Shown: positions 45,241 to 55,547, numbered from the stretch's first letter. The stretch: DNA of 64,000 nucleotides from Nonomuraea angiospora (GCF_014873145.1 NZ_JADBEK010000001.1:10168001-10232000), one strand, 5' to 3'. Numbers and translations are program-made. The notes: generated by a model from the sequence alone, not told the origin.

Positions 45241-46175
45241 ACTTCGGAACGCTGCCGTCAGGGGAGAGCGTCGAGCTGGTGGAGCTGTCGTCGGGACGGC
45301 TGCGCGCCGAGGTGCTCACGTACGGCGCCATCGTGCGCTCGCTGGAGGTGTCCGGCCGCAACGTGGTGCTCGGCCTGGACACGCTGGAGGACTACCTGAC
45401 CCGCAGCCGCTACTTCGGCGCGGTCGTCGGCAGGTACGGCAACCGCATCGCGAACGGCCGCTTCACCCTGGACGGCGTCGAGTACGAGCTGGCCGTCAAC
45501 AACGGCACCGCCCACCTGCACGGCGGCATCGTGGGCTTCGACAAGAAGGTGTGGTCCATCGAGTCCAACGACGACAAGTCGGTGACGCTCAGGCTGATCA
45601 GCCCCGACGGCGACGAGGGCTACCCCGGCACGCTGACCGCCCGGGTGACGTACACGCTCGAGGACGACGCGCTCCGCATCGACTACGAGATGGAGGCCGA
45701 GGCCCCGACCGTGGTCAACCTGACCAACCACTCCTACTTCGACCTCTCGGGCGAGGGCGACGTGCGCGACCACGTCGTGCGGATCGACGCCGAGCACTAC
45801 CTGCCGGTGGACGAGGCCAAGATCCCCACGGGGGAGCTCGCGCCGGTCAAGGGCACGGCGTTCGACTTCACCGAGCCGCACGCGGTGGGGGAGCGCAACG
45901 ACGGCGCCTACGACCACTGCTACGTGCTCGGCGGTGGCGGCGCCACGGTGACGGCCGGCGGGCTGACCATGGAGGTCACGACGACCGAGCCGGGCGTGCA
46001 GTTCTACACCGGCCACATGCTGGACGGGGACGCGACGCCGTACGGGCCCTTCGGCGGGCTGTGCCTGGAGACGCAGCACTTCCCCGACTCGCCCAACAAG
46101 CCCCAGTTCCCCTCCACCGTGCTCCGGCCGGGCCGCCGGCGCACCTCGACGACCACGTACAAATTCATCTCCTGA
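45237..46175 (+). CDS. galM: Aldose 1-epimerase (mutarotase)
   Basis: Interconverts alpha and beta anomers of free aldoses. 312 residues with the family features GAIVRSLEV, YFGAVVGRYGNRIANGRF, NNGTAHLHGG (catalytic His), NLTNHSYFDLSG (second His) and CLETQHFPDSPN (catalytic Glu). The start overlaps the LacI gene by 4 nt. Its last 11 nt overlap the convergent SpoIIE-type gene. Linked to sugar uptake by context. Confidence 0.95.
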   Translation: MNFGTLPSGESVELVELSSGRLRAEVLTYGAIVRSLEVSGRNVVLGLDTLEDYLTRSRYFGAVVGRYGNRIANGRFTLDGVEYELAVNNGTAHLHGGIVGFDKKVWSIESNDDKSVTLRLISPDGDEGYPGTLTARVTYTLEDDALRIDYEMEAEAPTVVNLTNHSYFDLSGEGDVRDHVVRIDAEHYLPVDEAKIPTGELAPVKGTAFDFTEPHAVGERNDGAYDHCYVLGGGGATVTAGGLTMEVTTTEPGVQFYTGHMLDGDATPYGPFGGLCLETQHFPDSPNKPQFPSTVLRPGRRRTSTTTYKFIS

Positions 46176-48597
46176 CGGGGTGCGGGGCGGCGGAGGCCTT
46201 GATCACCAACAGGGCCACGTCGTCCTGCGACGGCTCCTCGGCGAACGTCTCGACCGCGTGCCGCACGCGTTCGGCCACCGCGTGGGCGCTCAGCCCCGTG
46301 CAGCCGGACAGCAGCTCGGCCAGCCCGTCGCCGTCGTCGAGCAGCCGGTCGCCGTTGCGCCGCTCGGTCACCCCGTCGGTGACGCACAGCAGCAGCTCCT
46401 CCGGCGCCAGCTCGAACGTCTCGACGTAGAACCTGGCGCCGGACTCGATGCCCAGCAGCAGCTGCGGGCTCGCCATGGGCTCGACCTTGCCGTCAGGCCG
46501 CAGCAGGAGCGGGGGCGGGTGGCCCGCGGAGGCGATCGTGCAGAGCGCGCCGCCCTGCGGCAGCGGGGTCAGCTCGCCGCACAGCAGGCTGAGGAACCTG
46601 CCCTCCTCGCCCTCCTCCAGCAGCGCGTGGTTGAGCCGGTCGAAGATGTCGGCCACCGTGTAGTGCTCCTTGGCCAGCAGGCGTACGGCGTGGCGGGCGA
46701 GCCCGGTGACGGCGGCCGCCTCGGGCCCGCTGCCGCAGACGTCGCCCAGCGCGAAGCACCAGTGGTCGGCCACCGTGAACAGGTCGTAGAAGTCGCCCCC
46801 GACGTGCGCGCCCTCCTCGGCCGGCTCGTAGACGACCGCGGACTCCAGGCCGGGCATGGGCGCCACGCGCATGGGCAGCAGGCTGCGCTGCAGCACCCGT
46901 GAGGTGGTCGCCTGCCTGGCGTACAGCATGGCGGTGTGCAGGTTGAGCGCCACCAGGCGGCACAGGTCCGACAGCAGGTCGGCCAGCTCCAGCGGCAGGG
47001 TCGGCTCGGTGCGCCCGATCACCAGCGCGCCATGCGACCTGCCCTGCGTGAGCAGCGGGAACGACAGCACGGTCTCGGGACCGACCGGCCAGCTCACCTC
47101 GTGGAGGGCGGTGCGCGGGATGGCGGGCAGCGACTTGCGCAGGTCGGCGTTGTGGCGCTCCTCGCTGTGCCAGACGTGGGCGAGCCTGGTCATGCCCGCG
47201 AGGTCGGTCAGGTAGACGGCCGCCCAGGTGGCGATCTTGGGCACGACGAGCTGCGCGGCCAGCGCCGCGATCAGCTCCTCGTCGTGCACGCCCGCGAGCA
47301 GCTCGCCCGCCTCGGCCAGGAACGACAGCCGCCCCCGGTGCGCGCGGTCCTGCTCGGCCAGCCGCTCGCGCTGCACGGGCACGGCCACCTGGCCGGCGAT
47401 GTGCTGGAGGCTGACCGTGAGCTCCTGGTCGAAGCGGTCCGGCTGGGCGGCCGTCACCACGATGTAGCCGGCCAGCTCGCCGCCCACCAGCAGCGGCGCG
47501 CACGCCAGCGACCTGGCCCGCAGCTGCTGGGCCAGCTCGACGTCCACGGCGAGCAGGTCCTCGATCATCGTGGGGGTCGTGCGCTCCGCCCCGAACACTC
47601 CGGTGGCCAGCACCCCCACCAGCCCCGCCGTCGCGCCCGCGCCCGCCGCCACGCCGAACCTGTTGCCGCCCTCCGCGGCGAGCAGCACGTAAGCGGCGTC
47701 GCCCCCGCTGGAGATCTGCACGATCCGGGCGATCGTGTCGAGCAGCTCGGCGAAGGGCATGTCCTGGTCGAGCAGGTCCTTGATGCGCCGGCCCGCCCCG
47801 CCCGGCTGCGGCGCCGGCGGCGGCGTCAGCACGTAGCCGTGGTCGGCGGCCACCACCATCCAGATCGAGCAGCGCTGCCGCGTGGAGCGCTGGTGGGAGA
47901 CGTAGACGGGGACGAGCCGGCCGTCCTGGTGCCGCATGCGCGCCTCGCCCCGCCAGCGGCCCAGGCCGAGGGTGTCGGCCAGGGACAGCGCGTACGGCCC
48001 GTGGCCGCGCCAGGCCACTAACCGCTCGAGGGGCCGGCCCACCGCCTGGTCGGCCCGCCAGCCGAGCAGCTTCTCGGCCTCCGGGTTCCACGACCGCACG
48101 ACCCCGTCGCGGTCGGCGACGATCACGCCGACGTGCAGGGTCTCGATGGGCGCCGCGCTGGGCGGCGCCGGCGCGGCCTCCTGGACGTCGCAGCCGTCCG
48201 AGATCTCCATGCGCACCCAGACGCGCTTGGCGGTCCTCGTGTACGTGACGCCCCAGGCGTCGGCCAGCATGCCCGCGAGCGCGAGGCCGCGCCCCGACGT
48301 GCGCGTCGGCTCGGGCGGGGGCCCGGCCGCCAGGACCGTCCGCGCGGGGTGGCGGTCGTCGACCTCGATCTCCAGCTTCGGGGGGCTGGCCGTCACGTCC
48401 AGGCGGCAGGTGAGCTCGACGCCGGTGCCCGCGTGCACGACGGCGTTCGTGACGAGTTCGCTGGTCAGCAGCACGGCGTCCTCCGCCAGATGGCTCAGGC
48501 GCCATTCGCCGAGCACCTGGCGGACGAACTTGCGCGCCTGAGCCGGGGCATGGGGCGTCCCGTCGAAGGCCGTGCTCGACACCCTGGTCGTGTCCAC
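46165..48597 (-). CDS. SpoIIE-family protein phosphatase with HATPase, PAS and GAF domains
   Basis: 810 residues. Domains in order: anti-sigma-type HATPase (about 15-130; LLTSELVTNAVVHAG, then SGRGLALAGMLADAWG), PAS (about 150-255; GVIVADRDGVVRSWNPEAEKLLGW), two GAF-like modules (about 270-570), and a C-terminal PP2C/SpoIIE phosphatase (VGGDFYDLF, FALGDVCGSGPEAAAVT, LCVTDGVTERR, SQDDVALLV), with the metal-binding Asp residues present. Such proteins combine serine kinase and phosphatase activities on anti-sigma antagonists. No partner gene is adjacent. Start ATG 48597. Confidence 0.93.
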   Translation of the reverse strand: MDTTRVSSTAFDGTPHAPAQARKFVRQVLGEWRLSHLAEDAVLLTSELVTNAVVHAGTGVELTCRLDVTASPPKLEIEVDDRHPARTVLAAGPPPEPTRTSGRGLALAGMLADAWGVTYTRTAKRVWVRMEISDGCDVQEAAPAPPSAAPIETLHVGVIVADRDGVVRSWNPEAEKLLGWRADQAVGRPLERLVAWRGHGPYALSLADTLGLGRWRGEARMRHQDGRLVPVYVSHQRSTRQRCSIWMVVAADHGYVLTPPPAPQPGGAGRRIKDLLDQDMPFAELLDTIARIVQISSGGDAAYVLLAAEGGNRFGVAAGAGATAGLVGVLATGVFGAERTTPTMIEDLLAVDVELAQQLRARSLACAPLLVGGELAGYIVVTAAQPDRFDQELTVSLQHIAGQVAVPVQRERLAEQDRAHRGRLSFLAEAGELLAGVHDEELIAALAAQLVVPKIATWAAVYLTDLAGMTRLAHVWHSEERHNADLRKSLPAIPRTALHEVSWPVGPETVLSFPLLTQGRSHGALVIGRTEPTLPLELADLLSDLCRLVALNLHTAMLYARQATTSRVLQRSLLPMRVAPMPGLESAVVYEPAEEGAHVGGDFYDLFTVADHWCFALGDVCGSGPEAAAVTGLARHAVRLLAKEHYTVADIFDRLNHALLEEGEEGRFLSLLCGELTPLPQGGALCTIASAGHPPPLLLRPDGKVEPMASPQLLLGIESGARFYVETFELAPEELLLCVTDGVTERRNGDRLLDDGDGLAELLSGCTGLSAHAVAERVRHAVETFAEEPSQDDVALLVIKASAAPHPVRR

Positions 48598-48705
48598 TCT
48601 GCGTCCTAGAGCATCACTCGATGTGGCAGTACGGTCACTCTCAGAGTGGCAGAGTGGTGCCGTTGATACCTCCTGTTGTGAAGAAGGTTTCCGGACAGAC
48701 GTCGA

Positions 48706-49242
48706 TCAGGGGACGAGGGCGGCCCTGAGGCGGTCCGCGTGCGCCTTGGTGAGGCCGTTGGCCAGCAGGAGTCGCTCCGCGCCGCCCAGCTCGCCCAGCG
48801 CGGCCAGGAACGTCCGCATCGCGCTCTCCGGCGCCTCCGGCAGGGCGGCGGGCGCGTCCCACGACGGCGTCATCTCCAGCATGAGCATGACGTCGGGCAG
48901 CGCCTTCGCGGTGAGCGCGTAGGCGCGGACGATGGCCTCGTGCTCCACGCCGAGCAGGTCGAGGATCAGCGCGACGACGATGCCGGTGCGGTCCTTGCCG
49001 GCGGCGCAGTGGACGAGGGCGGGCAGGCCGTCGGCGATCTCGGCGACGACGCCGGCGAACCAGGTCGTCCTGTGCCGCAGGAGGCCGACGTACAGGTCGC
49101 CGCGCAGGTCGGCGATGAGCCGCAGCCCGGCCACCAGCTTCGCGTCCTCGGCCGTGAGGGTGTGCGGCTGCGCGGAGCGGTAGAGCACACCGGGGCGCAG
49201 CGCGGTCTCCGTCGCGACGTCCCGGAGGTTGAGGAGAGGCAT
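48706..49242 (-). CDS. Tyrosine-protein phosphatase (compact)
   Basis: 178 residues. N-terminal NLRDVATETALRPGVLYRSA and active-site P-loop VHCAAGKDRTG (HCx5R) identify a dual-specificity-like tyrosine or lipid phosphatase. Compared with typical 250-residue relatives, the stretch between IADLRGD and the P-loop is short, so it is a compact form. ATG 49242 chosen at the family N terminus; no strong ribosome binding site. It is divergent from ftsK. Confidence 0.82.
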   Translation of the reverse strand: MPLLNLRDVATETALRPGVLYRSAQPHTLTAEDAKLVAGLRLIADLRGDLYVGLLRHRTTWFAGVVAEIADGLPALVHCAAGKDRTGIVVALILDLLGVEHEAIVRAYALTAKALPDVMLMLEMTPSWDAPAALPEAPESAMRTFLAALGELGGAERLLLANGLTKAHADRLRAALVP

Positions 49243-49388
49243 AGGACCATTCAGGAAGGAGCTGTCTGCGGCCACGCGGCTTACACGTGGCCATCGGGTG
49301 AACCTTCCCGGGATCTTCGTGCCCGTTCGGCGGGTTCGTCGGCGAGCCTCCGCGCGATCCACGGTGTCTCCGACGTACCTTTGGCATC

Positions 49389-51890
49389 ATGGCCACCCGT
49401 ACGCCGAAAAGCGCATCGAAGGGGCCGGCGAAGCGGTCGACCTCGTCTCGCTCGACCCCCGCCAAGCGCGGGGCCTCCTCGACGGGGCGTCCCCGGGCGG
49501 CCTCCGGTCGCAAGCCTTCGATGACCCACCAGGACCCGATCAGCTGGGTCTTCACGATGATCGGCAAGCTGATCGTCGGGCTGTGGATGCTGCTCGCCAA
49601 CGGCATCGGCAGCACGGCTCGCGCGCTGGGCAAGAACGCCCGCGAGCTCGATCCCGCGCACCGGCGCGACGGGGTGGGCCTGACGGTGCTCGCGGGAGCG
49701 ATCGTGCTGGCGGCCATGACGTGGCGCAACGCCGACGGGGCCGTCTCCGGCGTGGTGAACACGACCGTGCACGCCGTGTTCGGCTCGCTGGCGTGGGCGC
49801 TGCCGCTGCTGTTCGGGCTGCTGGCCTGGCGCTACCTGCGCCATCCCGACCAGAACGCCGACACCGGGCGCATGGTGATCGGGTGGGCCGCGCTGATGGT
49901 CGGCGTGCTGGGCGTCATCCACGTGGCCAACGGCACCCCCTACCCGGCCGGCGAGGGCCAGGGCATGGACAAGGTGTCGCAGGCCGGGGGCATGGTCGGG
50001 TTCATCGTGTCGGCGCCGCCGATGAGCATCCTGCCGCCGTGGATCACGATCCCGCTGCTGCTGCTCCTGTCCGGGTTCGGCGTGCTGGTGATCACCGCCA
50101 CCCCCGTGCACCGGATCCCGGAGCGGCTGGCCGAGCTCAGGCACATGCTCTTCGAGCGGCATGCCGAGCCCGAGCCGCGGCAGCCGGGCAAGAAGCGGGT
50201 CAGGACCTCCAAGAAGCCCGCCGAGGAGGGGGCCGACTCGGTCAAGCCGTACGACACCCCGGTCCTGTCGGACAAGACCGACAAGCGGCCCGAGCACTCG
50301 CCCGAGATCGTGCCCGGTCTGACGGACGAGGAGGAGGCGCCCGCCGCCGAGGCCGAGAAGCGGCCGGAGCCGCCCCAGCCGACGCCCGCGCCCCGCAAGG
50401 TGGAGCAGCTCGTGCTGTCGCCGCAGGCGGGCCCGTACAGCCTGCCCGACCTGCAGTTCCTCAAGCAGGGCACGGCGCCCAAGCCGCAGACCAAGGCCAA
50501 CACCACCGTGGTCAACGCGCTGACCAGCGTGCTGGAGCAGTTCGCCATCGACGCGCAGGTGATCGGGTTCACCCGGGGGCCGACGGTGACCCGCTACGAG
50601 ATCGAGCTGGGGCCCGCGGTCAAGGTGGAGAAGGTCACGGCGCTCACCAAGAACATCGCGTACGCCGTCAAGTCCGCCGACGTCCGGATCCTGTCGCCCA
50701 TCCCGGGCAAGTCGGCGATCGGCGTCGAGATCCCCAACGCCGACAAGGACCTGGTGGCCCTGGGCGACGTGCTGCGCGCGCAGGTGGCGCAGGCCGACCA
50801 CCACCCGATGATCGTCGGCCTGGGCAAGGACGTCGAGGGCCGCACCATCGTCGCGAACCTCGCCAAGATGCCCCACCTGCTCATCGCGGGCGCCACCGGC
50901 GCCGGTAAGTCGGTCTGCGTCAACGGGCTGATCACCAGCATCCTGATGCGGGCCACGCCCGACGAGGTGCGGATGGTGCTGGTGGACCCGAAGCGGGTCG
51001 AGCTCAGCGTGTACGAGGGCATCCCCCACCTGATCACGCCGATCATCACCAACCCGAAGAAGGCCGCCGAAGCCCTCGAATGGGTCGTGGGCGAGATGGA
51101 CCGGCGCTACGACGACCTGGCGGCGTCGGGGTTCCGGCACGTCGACGAGTTCAACAAGGCCGTGCGGGCCGGCAAGCTGCAGCCGCCGCCCGGGAGCGAG
51201 CGGGTCTACCAGCCGTACCCGTACCTGCTGGTGATCGTGGACGAGCTGGCCGACCTCATGATGGTGGCCCCGCGCGACGTCGAGGACTCGATCGTGCGCA
51301 TCACGCAGCTCGCCCGCGCGGCCGGCATCCACCTGGTGATCGCCACCCAGCGGCCCTCCGTCGACGTCGTCACCGGCCTGATCAAGGCGAACGTGCCGTC
51401 CAGGCTGGCGTTCGCCGTGTCGAGCCTCACCGACTCGCGGGTCATCCTCGACCAGCCGGGCGCCGACAAGCTGGTCGGCCAGGGTGACGCGCTGTTCCTG
51501 CCGATGGGCGCGAGCAAGCCCATCCGCATCCAGAACGCGTTCGTCTCCGAGAAGGAGATCGCCGAGATCGTCTCGCACTGCAAGACGCAGATGCAGGTCG
51601 AGTACCGCGACGACGTCGCCGCGGCGCCGGTCAAGCGGGAGATCGACGAGGACATCGGCGACGACCTCGACCTGCTGATCCAGGCCGCTGAGCTGATCGT
51701 GACCACCCAGTTCGGGTCGACCTCGATGCTGCAGCGCAAGCTGCGGGTCGGGTTCGCCAAGGCGGGACGGCTGATGGACCTCCTGGAGAGCCGGAACGTG
51801 GTCGGCCCGAGCGAGGGCTCCAAGGCCCGCGAGGTGATGGTCAAACCGGACGATCTGCCGGGTTTGCTGGCTGACCTGCGTGGCGAATGA
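49389..51890 (+). CDS. ftsK: DNA translocase FtsK/SpoIIIE
   Basis: Moves chromosomal DNA through the closing septum. 833 residues: a basic N terminus, membrane helices between about 50 and 245, an acidic/Pro linker, then the motor domain with Walker A GATGAGKS (501-508) and Walker B LLVIVDELADLMM, a conserved ATQRPSVDVVTGLIKAN segment, and a C-terminal gamma winged helix that would read orientation sequences (about 765-833). Core gene of the conserved block before rodZ-like and rimO. Confidence 0.97.
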   Translation: MATRTPKSASKGPAKRSTSSRSTPAKRGASSTGRPRAASGRKPSMTHQDPISWVFTMIGKLIVGLWMLLANGIGSTARALGKNARELDPAHRRDGVGLTVLAGAIVLAAMTWRNADGAVSGVVNTTVHAVFGSLAWALPLLFGLLAWRYLRHPDQNADTGRMVIGWAALMVGVLGVIHVANGTPYPAGEGQGMDKVSQAGGMVGFIVSAPPMSILPPWITIPLLLLLSGFGVLVITATPVHRIPERLAELRHMLFERHAEPEPRQPGKKRVRTSKKPAEEGADSVKPYDTPVLSDKTDKRPEHSPEIVPGLTDEEEAPAAEAEKRPEPPQPTPAPRKVEQLVLSPQAGPYSLPDLQFLKQGTAPKPQTKANTTVVNALTSVLEQFAIDAQVIGFTRGPTVTRYEIELGPAVKVEKVTALTKNIAYAVKSADVRILSPIPGKSAIGVEIPNADKDLVALGDVLRAQVAQADHHPMIVGLGKDVEGRTIVANLAKMPHLLIAGATGAGKSVCVNGLITSILMRATPDEVRMVLVDPKRVELSVYEGIPHLITPIITNPKKAAEALEWVVGEMDRRYDDLAASGFRHVDEFNKAVRAGKLQPPPGSERVYQPYPYLLVIVDELADLMMVAPRDVEDSIVRITQLARAAGIHLVIATQRPSVDVVTGLIKANVPSRLAFAVSSLTDSRVILDQPGADKLVGQGDALFLPMGASKPIRIQNAFVSEKEIAEIVSHCKTQMQVEYRDDVAAAPVKREIDEDIGDDLDLLIQAAELIVTTQFGSTSMLQRKLRVGFAKAGRLMDLLESRNVVGPSEGSKAREVMVKPDDLPGLLADLRGE

Positions 51891-51908
51891 CCCCAATGCG
51901 TGCCTGCC

Positions 51909-51941
51909 GGGTAGTAACTGGTTGAATATAAATCACTACCC
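51909..51941. promoter_or_regulatory. Inverted repeat with a -10-like element between ftsK and the rodZ-like gene
   Basis: GGGTAGT (51909-51915) and ACTACCC (51935-51941) enclose an AT-rich loop containing TATAAA (51927-51932). It may be a weak ftsK terminator or an operator-covered promoter for the rodZ-like gene. Confidence 0.4.
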
Positions 51942-51983
51942 ATTGTGGTAGCAGGTGCAGGTGCCGTGGGGGAGGCGTTCGTT

Positions 51984-52739
51984 GTGCAGGAGCAGAGCAT
52001 CGGGGCCATGCTGGCGGCAGCCAGGCAAGCGGCCGGGCTGACCGTCGAGCAGGTCAGCGCGGCCACCAGGATCCGCGAGGCGATCATCCATGGCCTGGAG
52101 CAGGATGACGGCAGCCAGTGCGGTGGCGACTTCTACACCAGGGGGCACGTCAAGGCCGTGGCCAAGGCGGTGGGGCTCGATCCGGAGGCCACCGTCCATC
52201 TCTACGACCAGCAGCACGGCGGGGCGCCCAGGCCGGTCGCGGCCTCGGCCGTGTTCCAGGCCGACAGGAAGATCAACGTGCCGGAGCGGCGCGGGCCCAA
52301 CTGGACGATGGCGCTCGGGGTGGCGCTGGCCATCGTGGTCGTCTTCGGCATGATGCGGGTGCTGGGCGGCGCGAGCGACCAGGTGCGGACGGCCGACGTG
52401 CAGGTGGCCTCGGCCCGGCCCAAGGTCCCGCCGAACATGCCCGTCGAGCAGCCGAAGCCGGCAGCGGGCAAGGCGGCCAAACGCACGGTGACCGTCGAGA
52501 TCAAGGCGAAGCGGTCGTCGTACGTCCAGGCTCACGACGCGATGGGGCGCAAGCTGTTCTCGGGCACGCTGAAGGCCGGAAAGTCCGACACGTGGAGTGC
52601 GGAAGACAAGGTCAGCGTGCTGCTGGCGGACGCGTCGGCCGTTACGCTGCAGGTGAACGGCAAGAAGGTGCAGCTGGACGCGGGCAGGGGGGAGATGCTG
52701 CGGCGCTCGTTCGGGCCGCCCAAAACGACCTCGCGATAG
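51984..52739 (+). CDS. RodZ-like helix-turn-helix membrane protein (DUF4115)
   Basis: 251 residues. N-terminal HTH (IGAMLAAARQAAGLTVEQVS, ATRIREAIIHGLEQ), a single transmembrane helix (about 100-120, MALGVALAIVVVFGMM), a Pro/Lys linker, then a DUF4115 beta domain (TVEIKAKRSSYVQAHD, LQVNGKKVQLDAGRGEML). This layout matches RodZ, linked to cell shape. I start it at GTG 51984, 10 nt after GGGGGAGG; a GTG at 51966 is possible. Confidence 0.85.
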   Translation: MQEQSIGAMLAAARQAAGLTVEQVSAATRIREAIIHGLEQDDGSQCGGDFYTRGHVKAVAKAVGLDPEATVHLYDQQHGGAPRPVAASAVFQADRKINVPERRGPNWTMALGVALAIVVVFGMMRVLGGASDQVRTADVQVASARPKVPPNMPVEQPKPAAGKAAKRTVTVEIKAKRSSYVQAHDAMGRKLFSGTLKAGKSDTWSAEDKVSVLLADASAVTLQVNGKKVQLDAGRGEMLRRSFGPPKTTSR

Positions 52740-52799
52740 CCGTCTGGCGGGAGCCCGTGCATCGGGTGGTGGCCAACTCCCGATACCGTAGTGTTCACC

Positions 52800-54209
52800 A
52801 TGTCATCCCGCCGAACCGCATCGCTGATCACTCTGGGCTGCGCGCGCAACGAGGTCGACTCCGAGGAGCTGGCCGCGCGACTTGAGGCTGCCGGTTGGCA
52901 GCTGGGCGACGACGACCCCGATGTCGTCGTCGTCAACACGTGTGGCTTCATCGACTCGGCCAAGAAGGACTCCATCGACACGCTGCTGGCCGCCGCCGAC
53001 ACCGGCGCTAAGGTGGTCGCAGCGGGCTGCATGGCCGAGCGCTACGGCAACGAGCTGGCCGAGGCGCTGCCCGAAGCCAGCGCGGTGATCTCCTTCGACG
53101 ACTACACGGAGATCGGTGGCCGCCTCGACGACGTGCTCGCCGGGCGGCCGCTGAAGCCCCACACGCCACGTGACCGCCGCACCCTGCTACCCATCTCGCC
53201 GGTGGACCGTGCCAGCGCCCCCAAGGCCAACATCCCCGGTCACGGCGATCTGCCCGAGGGCCTGGCGCCCGCGAGCGGCCCGCGCGTGCTGCGCAAGCGC
53301 CTCGACGAGAGTCCGGTGGCCTCGCTCAAGCTGGCCTCCGGCTGCGACCGGCGCTGCACCTTCTGCGCCATCCCGGCCTTCCGTGGCTCCTATGTCTCGC
53401 GCCGGCCCGACGAGCTGCTGGCCGAGGCCGACTGGCTGGCCCACCGCGGCGTGCGCGAGCTCGTCCTGGTCAGCGAGAACTCCACCTCCTACGGCAAGGA
53501 CCTCGGCGACCTGCGGGCGCTGGAGAAGCTGCTGCCCGAGCTGGCGGCGGTCGAGGGCGTCTCCCGGGTGCGGGTCAGCTACCTGCAGCCCGCCGAGCTG
53601 CGTCCTGGGCTCATCGACGTGCTCACGGGCACCGAGGGCGTCGCCCCCTACTTCGACCTGTCCTTCCAGCACGCCAGCGGCTCCGTGCTGCGCAGGATGC
53701 GCCGCTTCGGCGACCCGGAGCGCTTCCTGGGGCTGCTCGAGGCCATCCGCGAGCGCGCCCCCGAGGCGGGCGTGCGCTCCAACTTCATCGTGGGCTTCCC
53801 CGGCGAGACCGAGGAGGAGTTCGGCGAGCTGGTGGGCTTCCTGGAGGCGGCCAGGCTCGACGTGATCGGCGTGTTCGGCTACTCCGACGAGGACGGCACG
53901 GAGGCCGCCGGGCTGCCTGACAAGCTCGACCAGGAGGTCATCGACGAGCGCGTGCGCGTGCTCACCGAGCTGGCCGAGGAGCTGACCGCCCAGCGCGCTG
54001 AGGAGCGCATAGGCACCGAGGTCGACGTGCTGATCGACGACGACCTGGGCGACGGGGGCTACGAGGGCCGGGCCGCCCACCAGGGTCCCGAGGTCGACGG
54101 CTCCGTCACGGTGCAGGGCATCGGCCTCGTCAGGGGGCAGATCGTGCGCGCGGTCGTGGTCGACTCCGAGGGGGTCGACCTGATCGCGCGTATCAAGGCA
54201 AGTCCATGA
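52800..54209 (+). CDS. rimO: Ribosomal protein S12 methylthiotransferase
   Basis: Radical-SAM enzyme that methylthiolates Asp 89 of S12. 469 residues: N-terminal UPF0004 domain ([20 protein letters not shown] and GCMAERY cysteines for the second cluster), radical-SAM CxxxCxxC as CDRRCTFC (about 182-189), and a C-terminal TRAM domain. ATG 52800 has no Shine-Dalgarno but TACCGT lies about 12 nt upstream, consistent with a leaderless start. Overlaps pgsA by 4 nt. Confidence 0.96.
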   Translation: MSSRRTASLITLGCARNEVDSEELAARLEAAGWQLGDDDPDVVVVNTCGFIDSAKKDSIDTLLAAADTGAKVVAAGCMAERYGNELAEALPEASAVISFDDYTEIGGRLDDVLAGRPLKPHTPRDRRTLLPISPVDRASAPKANIPGHGDLPEGLAPASGPRVLRKRLDESPVASLKLASGCDRRCTFCAIPAFRGSYVSRRPDELLAEADWLAHRGVRELVLVSENSTSYGKDLGDLRALEKLLPELAAVEGVSRVRVSYLQPAELRPGLIDVLTGTEGVAPYFDLSFQHASGSVLRRMRRFGDPERFLGLLEAIRERAPEAGVRSNFIVGFPGETEEEFGELVGFLEAARLDVIGVFGYSDEDGTEAAGLPDKLDQEVIDERVRVLTELAEELTAQRAEERIGTEVDVLIDDDLGDGGYEGRAAHQGPEVDGSVTVQGIGLVRGQIVRAVVVDSEGVDLIARIKASP

Positions 54210-54778
54210 AAAGGGACGAGCGCCGCGTCGTAAGCCCGTGGAACATCGCCAACGTCCTCACGGTTCTCCGGTTGGCGCTCGTCCCCTTCTTCGTCTTCTG
54301 CCTGTTCCTGCCGGGCACGGGCTGGCGGGTGGCCGCGCTGGCGGTCTTCGCGGTGGCCTCGATCACCGACCACCTGGACGGTGAGCTGGCCAGGCGGTAC
54401 GGCCTGATCACCGACTTCGGCAAGATCGCCGACCCGATCGCCGACAAGGCGCTCACCGGCGCGGCGCTGGTGAGCCTGTCCATCCTCAACGAGCTGCCCT
54501 GGTGGGTCACGATCCCGATCCTCGCAAGGGAGATCGGCGTCACGGTCCTCAGGCTCGTGCTGCTGCGGCGCGCGGTCATCCCGGCCAGCTACGGCGGCAA
54601 GGTCAAGACGGTGCTGCAGATCGCCGCGATCGTGCTCTATCTCCTGCCGGGGGTGCCGGGGCCCCTCCGCTGGGTGGTCATGGGGGCGGCTCTGGTGGTC
54701 ACGGTGGCCACCGGGGTCGACTACGTCATCAGGGCAGTGCGGCTGCGCAAGGTCGCGAAGCAGGTGCGCGGGGAGTGA
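54206..54778 (+). CDS. pgsA: CDP-diacylglycerol-glycerol-3-phosphate 3-phosphatidyltransferase
   Basis: Membrane enzyme of phosphatidylglycerol synthesis, 190 residues. The CDP-alcohol phosphotransferase motif DxxDGxxARx8GxxxDxxxD is exact: Asp 55, Asp 58, Gly 59, Ala 62, Arg 63, Gly 72, Asp 76, Asp 80. Hydrophobic segments before and after fit six helices. Actinobacteria also have phosphatidylinositol-phosphate synthases of this fold; the position between rimO and cinA favours PgsA. Confidence 0.93.
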   Translation: MKRDERRVVSPWNIANVLTVLRLALVPFFVFCLFLPGTGWRVAALAVFAVASITDHLDGELARRYGLITDFGKIADPIADKALTGAALVSLSILNELPWWVTIPILAREIGVTVLRLVLLRRAVIPASYGGKVKTVLQIAAIVLYLLPGVPGPLRWVVMGAALVVTVATGVDYVIRAVRLRKVAKQVRGE

Positions 54779-54781
54779 TCG

Positions 54782-55273
54782 ATGGCCGAGACGGCCGAGG
54801 TTCTGAGGATGCTGGTGGGCCGGTCCGCCACGGTGGCGGTGGCCGAGTCGCTGACCGGCGGGCTCATCGGGGCCGCCATCACGTCGGTCGCGGGGTCGTC
54901 GAAGGCGTTCCGGGGCGGGGTGATCTCGTACGCCACCGACCTCAAGCAGGAGCTGCTAGGGGTGCCGGGGGAGTTGCTGCGGCGTGAGGGGGCCGTACAT
55001 CCCGAGGTGGCCGCGGCCATGGCGGCGGGGGTCGCGCGGCTGTGCGGGGCCACGTACGGGCTGGCCGTGACGGGGGTGGCCGGGCCGGAGCCGCAGGACG
55101 GCAAGCCTGTCGGCACCGTCTACGCGGCCGTCTGCGGGCCGGGGGGCAGGATTTGGGGGCGTGAATTGAGACTTTGCGGGTCGCGCGAACGTATCAGGGT
55201 AGAGACGGTGGACGAGGCAGTCGATCTACTGTCAGGTGTGCTGAAGGCGAACATAGGGGAACATTCCGGGTGA
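54782..55273 (+). CDS. cinA: CinA-family nicotinamide-nucleotide amidohydrolase
   Basis: Deamidates nicotinamide mononucleotide (PncC activity). 163 residues comprising only the C-terminal CinA domain: VAESLTGGLIGAAIT with the active Ser, SSKAFRGGVISYATDLKQE, YGLAVTGVAGPEPQDGKPVG. The stand-alone short form is usual in this locus. Starts 3 nt after pgsA. Confidence 0.93.
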   Translation: MAETAEVLRMLVGRSATVAVAESLTGGLIGAAITSVAGSSKAFRGGVISYATDLKQELLGVPGELLRREGAVHPEVAAAMAAGVARLCGATYGLAVTGVAGPEPQDGKPVGTVYAAVCGPGGRIWGRELRLCGSRERIRVETVDEAVDLLSGVLKANIGEHSG

Positions 55274-55547
55274 TTACCGTGTTACGTCCCGAGCGAACAT
55301 GCGAACCACGGTCTGACGCGGTGTCGGTGGATACGGGTACGGTGGAGCTGTGAGTGAGGTCCGTGAGCCAACTGCAAGCACCGAGCGCCCGGCCGGCGGG
55401 CCTGAAGAGTCACGAGCGGCGGTCCAGGGGCGGCCACGCCCCATGATGACGGCGAGGAGTATGTACGAAGCAAAGAAGACCACAGTGCGGCACGATTCGA
55501 TCGCGCGGGGCGTGGTGAAGTCATCCGCGCCGGGGAGGGAGCGACAG

